A stretch of DNA of 64,000 nt from Citrobacter amalonaticus (GCF_002918555.1 NZ_PQMB01000005.1:349089-413088); one strand, 5' to 3'; shown: positions 54,936 through 62,971, numbered from the stretch's first letter. A program made the numbers and translations. The notes: a model not told the origin generated them from the sequence alone.

Positions 54936-55891
54936 AATTCAAATTTTATACAACTCTTAGATTTTTAAAGGTAGTAGGCGACAATTTTGATGATTTTGAT
55001 CTACTACCTGGTGTCACACTCATAAGAGACCGGGCTAAGATAAGGAAAGTTTTGACAAAAACCGTCAAGGATTTTTCTGGCATTATCGAATATGACCATT
55101 TATGCAATGCCAATCATATCATTTATGCTGATTTAAATGACGAATTCTTTCCACCATCCTTACCAAGCGGAGATGCACTGCTTGGGTGGATCCTATGGAT
55201 TGATATGTTGGTTAGTACATCTTGGTTAATAAAAGACAATGGTATTTTATGTGAGATAGCATATTGTAACAAATCTGATCGCCGAAATTACTCAGAATGG
55301 TCAAATAACAGCCTAATGAGTATGTTTACTTTCTCAGATGGAGAGCGTCATACTGAAGTTGAATTCACGAGGGATGATCTGATTAATTGGGAAAAAAAGA
55401 ATCACAAAATACAAACCTACTTATATAATAACTCATCAACAGTTTTCGATTCTTTTTTAGATAGTAAATACTCTAGGTATGGTCGAGCATTAAGTTTTAT
55501 TAAATCGGCAAAAAGGGAATACAACCCGGCAATGAAGATCGCTCATTATTGTAGTGCATTAGAAAGTTTATTCTCAACCGACAGTGCAGAACTGTCACAT
55601 AAACTCTCTGAACGAGTGGCGATTTTTTTAAAACCGTATGGATTCGATCCCATAAAAACTTTTGATGAGATGAAAGTATTTTACAACATCCGTTCTAAAG
55701 TTACTCATGGCGATAGCCTTAAATCTTCTAAGCTAGAGTTTATTCCAGAAGAAAGTAAAAAACTAGATAATTATCTAAGATTCATTATGAATGAAATATT
55801 AGAATCAGAAGAGTTAATGGCGATATTTAATGGTAAAAAAGAAGAGTTTGAAATGTATTTCAAATCAAAAATTCTTCTCGGGAATAATTAA
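54932..55891 (+). CDS. Apea-like HEPN domain protein, putative defence RNase
   Basis: The 319-residue protein has an uncharacterised N-terminal half and a C-terminal HEPN fold. ALESLFSTDSAELSHKLSER near residue 210 and FYNIRSKVTHGDS near 251 are typical of Apea-like HEPN domains; Arg254 and His259 form the R-x4-H RNase motif. HEPN proteins of this kind are frequent toxins or anti-phage effectors. It overlaps the int stop codon (ATGA) and is preceded by AGAGGA, so it may be made whenever int is translated. Codon use is AT-rich. Immune function is inference from family and from its position in the int-to-cos cargo site of P4-like satellites. Confidence 0.72.
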   Translation: MKFKFYTTLRFLKVVGDNFDDFDLLPGVTLIRDRAKIRKVLTKTVKDFSGIIEYDHLCNANHIIYADLNDEFFPPSLPSGDALLGWILWIDMLVSTSWLIKDNGILCEIAYCNKSDRRNYSEWSNNSLMSMFTFSDGERHTEVEFTRDDLINWEKKNHKIQTYLYNNSSTVFDSFLDSKYSRYGRALSFIKSAKREYNPAMKIAHYCSALESLFSTDSAELSHKLSERVAIFLKPYGFDPIKTFDEMKVFYNIRSKVTHGDSLKSSKLEFIPEESKKLDNYLRFIMNEILESEELMAIFNGKKEEFEMYFKSKILLGNN

Positions 55892-55912
55892 GGAAAACGA
55901 GTCAATATACTG

Positions 55913-55930
55913 CCTGCAAAGAATGCAGGT
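55913..55930 (+). other. Hairpin after the HEPN gene
   Basis: CCTGCA-AAGAA-TGCAGG type hairpin 22 bp beyond the stop, without a T tract. It could protect the 3' end. The sequence from 55931 to 56162 is AT-rich and shows no gene. Confidence 0.35.
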
Positions 55931-56162
55931 GGTATACAAAATAAGTGAAAGTTGTTTCCCTTATATTACATAATTTGTTTTTTGCAAAGCAGCCTCGCTA
56001 TCAAATAATTATCTTTGTAACATTGAGCTTCATAAAATTAATGTTTTCTCCAATATCATATAATCAATTGATGTCATAAACGACATCACCGATATTTTCC
56101 CATGATTATCAATAAATTAAATCTATTTAAATGATTTCCCCATGCATCACAAAGCCGATCTT

Positions 56163-56381
56163 CTAATTCTGATAATAAATTTCTATTATTTTTACATACT
56201 CACCCCCGTGTTTATCAAGGCTTAATGATAATGACTCGGCAACGCCATCAAATATAGTATCGGATTTATCCCTGAAGCTTTCAAATACTTCATCAGTGGA
56301 CACATCTAAACTTTGATATATTTTATTGATAATTCTTATTATCCTATCTTCAAAATTCAAACCTAATACTCCGCTATACAC
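56163..56381 (-). CDS. Small hypothetical protein in the satellite cargo region
   Basis: A 72-codon frame with GTG start reads like a soluble helical protein (contains EDRIIRIINKIYQSLDV and EVFESFRDKSDTIFDGV). No clear ribosome site precedes it, and a stop lies five codons upstream. I do not recognise it. It might be the tail of a decayed gene. It is AT-rich, like the HEPN gene. Confidence 0.3.
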   Translation of the reverse strand: MYSGVLGLNFEDRIIRIINKIYQSLDVSTDEVFESFRDKSDTIFDGVAESLSLSLDKHGGEYVKIIEIYYQN

Positions 56382-56558
56382 TATACGAATGATCTACTCT
56401 TCCCTGAATAACTAGCTTTCGCATTATTTGATCAAATTTGCAATAAAATTCAGGATGAAATTAACTCCAAATTTTTTAATGCTTCCTCACTGTAACACCT
56501 TCGCAAGAGAGTGACCGATAGACAAAATCTAATTTTTCTATCTGCGATATAGCGCGCA

Positions 56559-56577
56559 ATGCTCTCCCCGCCACGCC
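56559..56577 (-). other. P2/P4-like cos site
   Basis: Read on the minus strand, GGCGTGGCGGGGAGAGCAT matches the 19-nt P2/P4 cohesive-end sequence (GGCGAGGCGGGGAAAGCAC) at 16 positions and is followed by TGCGCGCT as in P2. It lies between the integrase side and psu, where P4 carries cos. It should allow packaging by the terminase of a P2-type helper. The flanking 56578-56750 is GC-rich with inverted repeats and no gene. Confidence 0.8.
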
Positions 56578-56750
56578 TGCACGCTTAAAGGGTCGCTTTT
56601 AATGCAGGTGCATAAGCGGTCTCAGTCCGCGCCAGAGCTGGCGCTGACGAGAGCGGCGGGGGTGTGAAAATGCATGCAAAACCATGCACCTTGCGCATGC
56701 ATGGCTTAATTCAGGGAAATTAGCGGGATTTACAGGGATTTTCTGACGGG

Positions 56751-57317
56751 CTACCGTGCGGCCAGTTCTGCACGTTTATTCACGTAATTCTGGTTTTGTG
56801 CGGGTGTATATTTTTCACGATTATCATCCCGCGAAGCCGCGTCAGGCCTGAATCCGATGGCCGTTAAAATGTCATTATCCTGTGCGCAATAATGAATTTC
56901 TTCACCGGCAGCCAGCCACACTGAAAGCGCTTCACGCAGATAATCGACAGAATGCTGCATTACGCAGTGTCTGACGGCGGGATGCTGGCTGTTATAGCCC
57001 ATTAATTCCGGTGCAAGCACGTCGGCCAGCTCTGCCCCGTGTGCCTGCATAAAATCATTCAGGCCGTTACGAATGCTGATGCGCTGCACGGCCTCATGCG
57101 AGCGAATATAGCGACCGGCCGCCTGATTAATTTCCCACTTTTTCACGTCAATAATCTCGCGCAGGGTTTGCAGACTTCGGGCGCGGCTGTCATTACCGGT
57201 GGCAGTGAGTTCGCGGTATTCCTGTTCAGCCCCGTCCAGCTCCTGTTTTCGGTTCAGCCAGGCGGCTTTATTCTTCAGGCAGTCTTCAAAAGCCTGCTGT
57301 AATGTCACGGTGGTCAC
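56751..57317 (-). CDS. psu: P4-like polarity suppression and capsid decoration protein Psu
   Basis: The 188-residue protein follows P4 Psu along its length (TLQQAFEDCLKNKAAWLNRK start; QAAGRYIRSHEAVQRISIR near 65; DNDILTAIGFRPD near 150). Psu inhibits Rho termination and decorates the small P4 capsid. It is last in the leftward sid-delta-psu operon and overlaps delta by 4 bp. Confidence 0.95.
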   Translation of the reverse strand: MTTVTLQQAFEDCLKNKAAWLNRKQELDGAEQEYRELTATGNDSRARSLQTLREIIDVKKWEINQAAGRYIRSHEAVQRISIRNGLNDFMQAHGAELADVLAPELMGYNSQHPAVRHCVMQHSVDYLREALSVWLAAGEEIHYCAQDNDILTAIGFRPDAASRDDNREKYTPAQNQNYVNKRAELAAR

Positions 57318-57577
57318 GGGCGTTTCTCCTGATTATGGCGGAACGGTGAGCTGTAGCAGCCCTTTACCATACGGGGCGACATCGGGATATCCGGCTTGGT
57401 CTGAGGTTTAAAGCTTTCAGGCGGTAACCGGATAATTTCTTCAATCGACTCGATGCTGCGAAAAGTGGATGAGCATTCGATATTGGTGCACTGGTGGTAG
57501 CGCTGTTTGACGTTATCCGAGAGATACCGGCTTGTACGCGCATGCGCCGCTTTTTTGCAGAATGGACAGTGCATCAT
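57314..57577 (-). CDS. delta: Ogr/Delta family late transcription activator
   Basis: The 87-residue protein has one zinc finger with Cys4, Cys7, Cys30 and Cys35 (CPFC...CTNIEC spacing C-x2-C-x22-C-x4-C), as in P2 Ogr. P4 Delta itself has two such halves; this one is single. It activates the satellite sid promoter and P2-type late promoters. ATGA overlaps couple it to sid upstream and psu downstream. Confidence 0.9.
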   Translation of the reverse strand: MMHCPFCKKAAHARTSRYLSDNVKQRYHQCTNIECSSTFRSIESIEEIIRLPPESFKPQTKPDIPMSPRMVKGCYSSPFRHNQEKRP

Positions 57578-58305
57578 TCCAGTAACCCCCGCGCTTTCAG
57601 GTCAGCTTCACGCTCACGCAGTTTGTTAAAGTAGGTCTGACGCTGGCCGTTGGTCACTGCCACGCCGTAATTCATGTGCGCCAGTGTCTCAGCCGACAGC
57701 CCGGCTTTAAACAGCACCGGTTCATCCGCCAGACGGATGTGACAGTCCTTCACCGCACGTTCAAGCCACGTTTTCACCTCCTGCATGACCGCCTTATCGG
57801 GTTCGACATAGCCCTGAATCCCGACGGTATTCGCAAGCGGGTTCCCCAGCGCCAGCATTTTCAGTTTCATCGCCCTGACAAGCGCCCCGCACGTCTCACG
57901 CAGCGCCTTATCCAGCTCTTTTCCGGCGTATTCGCTCAGCACATTATGATGCGCCTGCCGGTACTTTCTGGCCGAGATGTCACAGGAGGCTTTGAGGCGG
58001 TCGCTGTCATAGGCCAGCACCTCAGCGAGCCTGTCGCATTCCTGCGCCAGCTCGCGGGAGGCCACGCGTGCCAGATGTTGCTGTTTCAGCTCGTCCGTCA
58101 GCATTGCCCCACCGGCACGGAAGGCCGCGCGCCATCCGCTGGCCTCGCTGCCGCTTTCCTTTTCAAGCTCCGCTTTTTGTTCGGCGGTTCGGGCAATGGC
58201 CGTGGTGGTGTCATCCATCTGACGGGCGTTTTCGAGATGGGCGGCTCTGGCCGCGTCCAGTTGCTGGAATGCCGGTGTCAGGTAATCAGGGATAATGGTG
58301 GTCAT
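57574..58305 (-). CDS. sid: P4-like capsid size determination protein Sid
   Basis: The 243-residue protein matches P4 Sid in length and position (start MTTIIPDYLTPAFQQLDAAR). Sid forms an external scaffold that makes a helper capsid assemble as a small T=4 shell that fits only the satellite genome. It is largely helical. It is first in the late operon, with a Delta-box 74 bp upstream. Confidence 0.93.
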   Translation of the reverse strand: MTTIIPDYLTPAFQQLDAARAAHLENARQMDDTTTAIARTAEQKAELEKESGSEASGWRAAFRAGGAMLTDELKQQHLARVASRELAQECDRLAEVLAYDSDRLKASCDISARKYRQAHHNVLSEYAGKELDKALRETCGALVRAMKLKMLALGNPLANTVGIQGYVEPDKAVMQEVKTWLERAVKDCHIRLADEPVLFKAGLSAETLAHMNYGVAVTNGQRQTYFNKLREREADLKARGLLE

Positions 58306-58378
58306 GGTGTGTCTCCTCAGTCATGTCAGGTTGAGGAGATTCTGCCCTGCGCCACACAACAACTCGACTCATTGCCGT

Positions 58379-58396
58379 TGTGGCAGGCATGGCACA
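58379..58396. promoter_or_regulatory. Delta/Ogr box of the sid promoter
   Basis: TGT-N12-ACA (TGTGGCAGGCATGGCACA) with an inner GGC/GCC symmetry fits the Ogr/Delta activator site. Its distance from the sid start is suited to activator binding near -55. Confidence 0.75.
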
Positions 58397-58474
58397 GACG
58401 GCACTTTTAAAAGCAGGCTTGCCAGAGAAAGGTCGCAGGAAAATCACCCTCTCTGTTTGTTTTTTTACTGTTAA

Positions 58475-58579
58475 CTATTCACCACTGTTCACCTTTAATA
58501 AAAATATAAGTAATACAGTATGTTAAAGGGTGAACAGTTGAGGGTCTGACTGTTCACCGTCTGTTCACCACTGTTCACC
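58475..58579. other. Replication origin ori1: iterons for the alpha protein
   Basis: Five exact copies of the P4 alpha-binding iteron GGTGAACAG (or CTGTTCACC) lie at 58485, 58529, 58550, 58561 and 58571, plus a degenerate copy at 58475. They flank an AT-rich stretch (58494-58525). This is the ori1 layout of P4. The rest of the 58306-58848 gap holds the sid promoter and the leader of vis. Confidence 0.85.
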
Positions 58580-58848
58580 ATTGGTTTTTTACTCTGTAGC
58601 GACTCTTATACTTTTTTCTGGTTAATTCCCCTCTTATCAATGAATAAAAGTATTCAGTAAAGGGCCATAACTTTACCAATGATTACCAAAAGATTGCCAA
58701 CGTTTGCCACTGTATAAAAATCAACCTGTTGTGTGATGGCGCACTACAGAATGACTTGTTGCCCTGAGAGAAAATATTCACAAAATAGAGAGCTACCCGA
58801 GGCCGGACGGACATGACCGGCACTGTATGGACTTTATGAGGTAGCCCG

Positions 58849-59115
58849 ATGCACACTGCTTTTTCTTCCCCGTCTTCTGCCCCTGCCGCACCACTGATGC
58901 CGGTTTCTGATGCCGTTCAGGAGCGCTTTATCCGCCTGCCTGAAGTGATGCATCTGTGCGGCCTGTCCCGGTCAACCATTTACGACCTCATCAGCCGCGA
59001 GGCTTTCCCGAAACAAATCAGCCTGGGCGGAAAAAACGTGGCGTGGGCGCAGTCTGAAATCACGGCATGGATGGCGGATCGTATTGCCGAACGCAACCGG
59101 GGCTATGACGCATGA
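58849..59115 (+). CDS. vis: AlpA/Vis family excisionase and regulator
   Basis: The 88-residue protein has a MerR-like winged helix-turn-helix ([20 protein letters not shown] near residue 29 and [14 protein letters not shown] near 65). P4 Vis (orf88) represses PLL and is needed for excision with integrase. Length and location next to the immunity region match. Confidence 0.93.
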   Translation: MHTAFSSPSSAPAAPLMPVSDAVQERFIRLPEVMHLCGLSRSTIYDLISREAFPKQISLGGKNVAWAQSEITAWMADRIAERNRGYDA

Positions 59116-59150
59116 TGATGACCGTTCAGCAAACAGACCCTTTTTCTGGC

Positions 59151-59180
59151 TTGCTTCTTTGCGCCGTTTCCAGGTATAGT
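59151..59180 (+). promoter_or_regulatory. Candidate PLE promoter of the immunity/replication operon
   Basis: TTGCTT and TATAGT are separated by 18 bp; initiation near 59187 would transcribe seqA, the early terminator, CI RNA, kil, epsilon, cnr and alpha. P4 PLE occupies the same place. Confidence 0.6.
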
Positions 59181-59211
59181 TTTCCCGCTGTCGCAAAATC
59201 GACAGCCGGAA

Positions 59212-59235
59212 TTGGCGTTCCGCGAAACTCAATGG
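59212..59235 (+). promoter_or_regulatory. seqA: target of CI RNA
   Basis: TTGGCGT (59212-59218) and CTCAATGG (59228-59235) are complementary to ACGCCAA and CCATTGAG in the CI RNA. In P4, pairing of CI RNA with seqA in the nascent PLE transcript causes premature termination. Confidence 0.75.
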
Positions 59236-59242
59236 CGACACC

Positions 59243-59266
59243 AGACGCGCCGTGCGTCTTTTTTTT
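59243..59266 (+). terminator. Early terminator of the PLE transcript
   Basis: AGACGC-GCCGT-GCGTCT is followed by eight T residues, directly after seqA. A second weaker hairpin (ACACC...GGTGT then TTTTT) lies at 59282-59312. Together they can end PLE transcripts in the prophage state. Confidence 0.8.
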
Positions 59267-59352
59267 CGTCGTAGCTCAGGCACACCCATTTTCCGGGCTG
59301 TGGTGTCTTTTTATACACCATGGTTCCAGCAAGATAATGGTAGTCCGGGCGG

Positions 59353-59414
59353 GGCAGCCTTCGGGCTGGCCGGTATCCATTGAGGCCGGTTACGCCAACC
59401 CCGTTCGGGCTGCC
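59353..59414 (+). ncRNA. cI: P4-like immunity RNA (CI RNA) with seqB
   Basis: GGCAGCC (59353) and GGCTGCC (59408) close a structured RNA of about 62 nt. Within it, CCATTGAG (59377), CGGTTAC (59387) and ACGCCAA (59392) form seqB, complementary to blocks both upstream (seqA) and downstream (seqC). P4 CI RNA is a processed RNA of similar size that keeps the prophage silent by transcription termination. Exact ends are inferred. Confidence 0.75.
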
Positions 59415-59424
59415 ACCAGTGAAA

Positions 59425-59463
59425 TTGGCGTTTCCGGTGGTAGCAGTAACCGCTACTCAATGG
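59425..59463 (+). promoter_or_regulatory. seqC: second target of CI RNA
   Basis: TTGGCGT (59425), GTAACCG (59446) and CTCAATGG (59456) are each complementary to a block of seqB. GCTGCCACC and GGTGGTAGC around the first block form a hairpin that presents it in the loop. The last block adjoins the ribosome site of the kil-like gene, so pairing may also affect its translation. Confidence 0.75.
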
Positions 59464-59474
59464 AGGCTGCCATC

Positions 59475-59669
59475 ATGGCTACTATCCTCACCCCGTCACA
59501 CCCGCAGTTTGTTTTTGTGTTTGCCGCCGTTCGTCGTGCAGACCGTAAACCCCGTATCTGTATGCTCCGCACCGTTGCCGGTGATGAACACGCTGCACGT
59601 CGTTCCCTTGTTCGCGATTACGTCCTCTCGTTTGCCGGCCGTCTGCCGGTTGCGGAGGTGCGTGCATGA
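59475..59669 (+). CDS. Kil/Icd-like host division inhibitor
   Basis: The 64-residue product (start [20 protein letters not shown]) belongs to the Icd-like group related to P4 Kil and P1 Icd, small proteins that block host cell division when over-expressed. ATG 59475 has GGAGG eight bases upstream. An open frame from 59112 runs into it, but that part covers the immunity RNA and terminators and is unlikely to be protein. It overlaps the next gene by 4 bp. Confidence 0.75.
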   Translation: MATILTPSHPQFVFVFAAVRRADRKPRICMLRTVAGDEHAARRSLVRDYVLSFAGRLPVAEVRA

Positions 59670-59893
59670 GACACACCACTATTACCGCCCGTGACCTCGA
59701 ATGCCTTGAGCACATGCGCAACGTCGGCCAGCTCGTCAACGAGCTGATGCAGGTACAGGACTGCGCCACCGTTCGTCGTGACCCTGCGCAGCAGTCACAG
59801 CTCACCTCCGTGATTTACCTTATGACCGCCCAGCTCGACGGCGTGGTAAAGCGCTGCAATCAGCGCTGGCTGACCGGGGAGGGCAACATATGA
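59666..59893 (+). CDS. P4 epsilon-like derepression protein
   Basis: The 75-residue protein (contains [19 protein letters not shown]) sits where P4 encodes epsilon, which inactivates the repressor of a resident P2-type helper prophage. Identification rests on position and on the annotation habit for this small family. It is coupled by 4-bp overlaps with kil-like and cnr genes. Confidence 0.65.
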   Translation: MRHTTITARDLECLEHMRNVGQLVNELMQVQDCATVRRDPAQQSQLTSVIYLMTAQLDGVVKRCNQRWLTGEGNI

Positions 59894-60210
59894 AAAAGCC
59901 ATTACCCCCCGTATTACGCGCCGCGCTGTATCGCCGCGCCGTGGCCTGTGCATGGCTGACGGTATGCGAACGCCAGCGCCGCTACCCGCACCTCACCCTC
60001 GACGCGCTGGAAAGCGCCATTGCCGCCGAGCTGGAGGGCTTCTACCTGCGCCAGCACGGCGAGGAAAAAGGCCGCCAGATTGCCTGTGCACTGCTTGAAG
60101 ATTTAATGGAAGCCGGACCACTCAAAGCCGCGCCGTCGCTGTCCTTTCTCGGGCTGGCCGTGATGGATGAACTCTGCGCCCGTTACATGCAATCGCCTGT
60201 TGTGCACTGA
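59890..60210 (+). CDS. cnr: P4-like copy number regulator Cnr
   Basis: The 106-residue protein is the same length as P4 Cnr (orf106) and lies immediately upstream of alpha as in P4. Cnr binds alpha and limits over-replication. Its sequence is helical and basic. Spacing to alpha is 14 bp. Confidence 0.8.
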   Translation: MKKPLPPVLRAALYRRAVACAWLTVCERQRRYPHLTLDALESAIAAELEGFYLRQHGEEKGRQIACALLEDLMEAGPLKAAPSLSFLGLAVMDELCARYMQSPVVH

Positions 60211-60224
60211 GGGAGAAAATAACG

Positions 60225-62558
60225 ATGAAAATGAGCGTAACGGAAACCGTAAAACAGGCGTGCGGCCACTGGCCGCGCATTCTCCCGGCGCTGGGCGTGA
60301 AGGTCATGAAAAACCGCCATCAGGCCTGTCCGGTGTGCGGCGGCTCTGACCGCTTCCGCTTTGACGATAAAGAGGGGCGCGGTACGTGGTTCTGTAACCA
60401 GTGCGGTGCAGGTGACGGACTTAAGCTGGTTGCGAAGGTGTTCGGCGTGTCGGCCTCTGAGGCCGCCGGAAAGGTGGATGCCGTGACCGGCAACCTGTCG
60501 CCGGTTGCCCCCGAAGTGATTGTGGCCGCAGAGGCTGAAACAGAGGCCGACCGTAAAGCGGTGGCCGCGCTGGCCGTCAGACTGATGGAGAAAACCCGCA
60601 CGGCCAGCGGCAACGCCTACCTCACCCGCAAGCGCTTCCCCGCTCTGGAATGTCTGACGCTCACGGCCGTGCATAAAACCGGCGGCGTGACGTTCCGCGC
60701 CGGAGATGTGGTTGTCCCGCTGTATGACGATACCGGCGCGCTGGTAAACCTTCAGCTCATCAATTCTGAGGGTCTCAAACGCACCCTGAAGGGCGGTCAG
60801 GTTAAAGGGGCATGTCATGTCATCGAAGGGAAAAAACAGGCCGGAAAACGCCTGTGGATTGCGGAGGGCTATGCGACCGCGCTCACCGTGCATCACCTGA
60901 CCGGAGAAACCGTCATGGTGGCGCTGTCGTCCGTGAACCTCCTTTCTCTGGCGAGCCTTACCCGTCAGAAACACCCGACCTGTCAGATTGTACTCGCCGC
61001 CGACCGAGACCTGAACGGCGACGGCCAGACAAAAGCCGCCGCGGCCGCAGAAGCCTGTGAGGGTGTTGTTGCCCTGCCGCCGGTGTTTGGTGACTGGAAT
61101 GATGCGTTTATGCAGACAGGCGAGGAGGCCACGCGGAAAGCGATTTCTGACGCCATCCGGCCACCGGCGCAAAGTCCTTTTGATACCATGAGTGAGGCAG
61201 AATTTACCGCCATGAGCGCCAGCGACAAGGCTCTGCGGGTGCATGAGCATTACGGTGAAGCGCTGGCGGTGGATGCAAACGGCCAGCTCCTGTCCCGCTA
61301 TGAAAACGGCATCTGGAAAAATATCCCGGCCGCCACTTTTTCACGGAATGTGGCTGACTTATTCCAGCGCTTACGCGCCCCGTTCTCATCCGGGAAAATT
61401 GCCTCGGTGGTGGATACCCTGAAACTGATTATTCCGCAGCAGGCTACACCGGCGCGTCGTCTGATTGGTTTTCGCAACGGGGTGCTCGATACCCAAAGCG
61501 GCATATTCAGCCCGCACCACAAATCGCACTGGCTGCGCACTCTGTGCGACGTGGATTTTACCCCGCCGGTGGACGGGGAAACGCTGGAAACCCACGCGCC
61601 GAACTTCTGGCGCTGGCTCGACCGGGCGGCCAGTAAGAATCCACTAAAGCGCGACGTGATACTCGCTGCGCTGTTTATGGTACTGGCGAACCGCTACGAC
61701 TGGCAGCTCTTTCTCGAAGTCACCGGTCCCGGCGGGAGTGGGAAAAGTATTCTGGCCGAAATTGCGACCCTGCTCGCCGGAGAGGATAACGCCACGTCGG
61801 CCGATATCGATACGCTGGAAGACCCGCGCAAGCGTGCCTCCCTGATTGGCTTCTCGCTGATACGTCTGCCTGACCAGGAAAAATGGAGCGGTGACGGCGC
61901 AGGACTCAAGGCCATCACCGGCGGCGATGCGGTTTCGGTTGACCCGAAATACCAGAACCCGTATTCAACGCATATTCCGGCGGTCATTCTGGCGGTAAAC
62001 AATAACCCGATGCGCTTCACCGACCGCAGCGGCGGCGTCTCCCGTCGCCGGGTGATTATTCACTTCCCGGAGCAGATTGCGCCGGAAGAGCGCGACCCGC
62101 AGCTCAGGGATAAAATTGCGCGCGAGCTGGCCGTCATCGTGCGTCAGCTTATGCAGAAATTCAGTAACCCGATGACCGCTCGCGCACTGCTCCAGTCGCA
62201 GCAGAACTCCGACGAGGCGCTCAGCATCAAGCGTGATGCTGACCCGACGTTTGATTTTTGCGGCTATCTGGAAATGCTGCCGCAGACCAGCGGGATGTTT
62301 ATGGGTAATGCCAGCATTGTCCCGCGTAATTACCGTAAATATCTCTATCACGCGTATCTGGCCTATATGGAGGCCAACGGGTACAGGAACGTGCTCAGCC
62401 TGAAAATGTTCGGGCTGGGGCTGCCCATGATGCTGAAAGAGTACGGCCTGAATTATGAAAAGCGGCACACAAAGCAGGGGATACAGACCAACCTGTCGCT
62501 GAAAGAAGAAAGCTACGGCGACTGGCTGCCGAAATGCGACGAACCCGCAGCGACATAA
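60225..62558 (+). CDS. alpha: P4-like alpha protein: primase, helicase and origin-binding initiator
   Basis: The 777-residue protein unites three activities. The N-terminal primase has zinc ligands Cys35, Cys38, Cys57 and Cys60 and a Toprim-like segment WIAEGYATALTVHH near residue 213. The SF3-type helicase has Walker A GPGGSGKS at residues 501-508 and VILAVNNNPMRF near 586. The C-terminal region (from about 660) should bind the iterons, as in P4. ori1 and crr iterons flank the operon at both ends. A terminator follows at once. Confidence 0.96.
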   Translation: MKMSVTETVKQACGHWPRILPALGVKVMKNRHQACPVCGGSDRFRFDDKEGRGTWFCNQCGAGDGLKLVAKVFGVSASEAAGKVDAVTGNLSPVAPEVIVAAEAETEADRKAVAALAVRLMEKTRTASGNAYLTRKRFPALECLTLTAVHKTGGVTFRAGDVVVPLYDDTGALVNLQLINSEGLKRTLKGGQVKGACHVIEGKKQAGKRLWIAEGYATALTVHHLTGETVMVALSSVNLLSLASLTRQKHPTCQIVLAADRDLNGDGQTKAAAAAEACEGVVALPPVFGDWNDAFMQTGEEATRKAISDAIRPPAQSPFDTMSEAEFTAMSASDKALRVHEHYGEALAVDANGQLLSRYENGIWKNIPAATFSRNVADLFQRLRAPFSSGKIASVVDTLKLIIPQQATPARRLIGFRNGVLDTQSGIFSPHHKSHWLRTLCDVDFTPPVDGETLETHAPNFWRWLDRAASKNPLKRDVILAALFMVLANRYDWQLFLEVTGPGGSGKSILAEIATLLAGEDNATSADIDTLEDPRKRASLIGFSLIRLPDQEKWSGDGAGLKAITGGDAVSVDPKYQNPYSTHIPAVILAVNNNPMRFTDRSGGVSRRRVIIHFPEQIAPEERDPQLRDKIARELAVIVRQLMQKFSNPMTARALLQSQQNSDEALSIKRDADPTFDFCGYLEMLPQTSGMFMGNASIVPRNYRKYLYHAYLAYMEANGYRNVLSLKMFGLGLPMMLKEYGLNYEKRHTKQGIQTNLSLKEESYGDWLPKCDEPAAT

Positions 62559-62566
62559 CCCACTCC

Positions 62567-62592
62567 AGACCGGCTACAGCCGGTCTTTTTCT
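62567..62592 (+). terminator. Terminator after alpha
   Basis: AGACCGGC and GCCGGTCT form a perfect 8-bp stem with a 4-base loop, followed by TTTTTCTT, 8 bp past the alpha stop. Confidence 0.88.
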
Positions 62593-62610
62593 TTACGGCA
62601 ATTGCCACAG

Positions 62611-62703
62611 GGTGAACACTCCACTGTTCACCCTTCACCGTATATTCACCCTGTATCCCTATGAAATTATTGATAAAAAAGAAAAGTTGAACAGTGTGAA
62701 CAG
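62611..62703. other. crr: cis replication region with alpha iterons
   Basis: It contains one exact iteron (CTGTTCACC at 62624) and three one-mismatch copies (GGTGAACAC 62611, GTTGAACAG 62686, TGTGAACAG 62695), plus partial ATTCACC. In P4 crr lies several kb from ori1 and both are needed for replication; here they are about 4.1 kb apart. 62704-62971 shows no gene. Confidence 0.7.
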
Positions 62704-62971
62704 TAAAACCTGAAAAAACTTTTTACTCTCCCTACAGCCTGACTGATCGTCTCCATAGCGAGCAGAAATTCATCAATAATGAAGAGTCGACTGTTAACTC
62801 TGCGTCAACTCATTACCACTTAACTCAATGATATAAAATGGAAAACTATCGAAATGAATAGCCTACAAAGTTAAATGCAAAAAATATATTCCAGTCAAAT
62901 TTCGTTACGCACTCTCTCCCAAGAAGGAGATAAATACTTTATCCGTCCACCATACTATGTTATTTTTTCAA

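Noticed and set aside
58726..58760. Possible second Delta box before vis (PLL)
   Set aside because: TGT and ACA halves are present around 58730-58757 but the spacing is 11 or 13, not 12, so I could not support it.
60183..61250. 355-codon antisense frame opposite alpha
   Set aside because: GC-rich third positions of alpha keep the reverse frame open; no ribosome site and no family resemblance.
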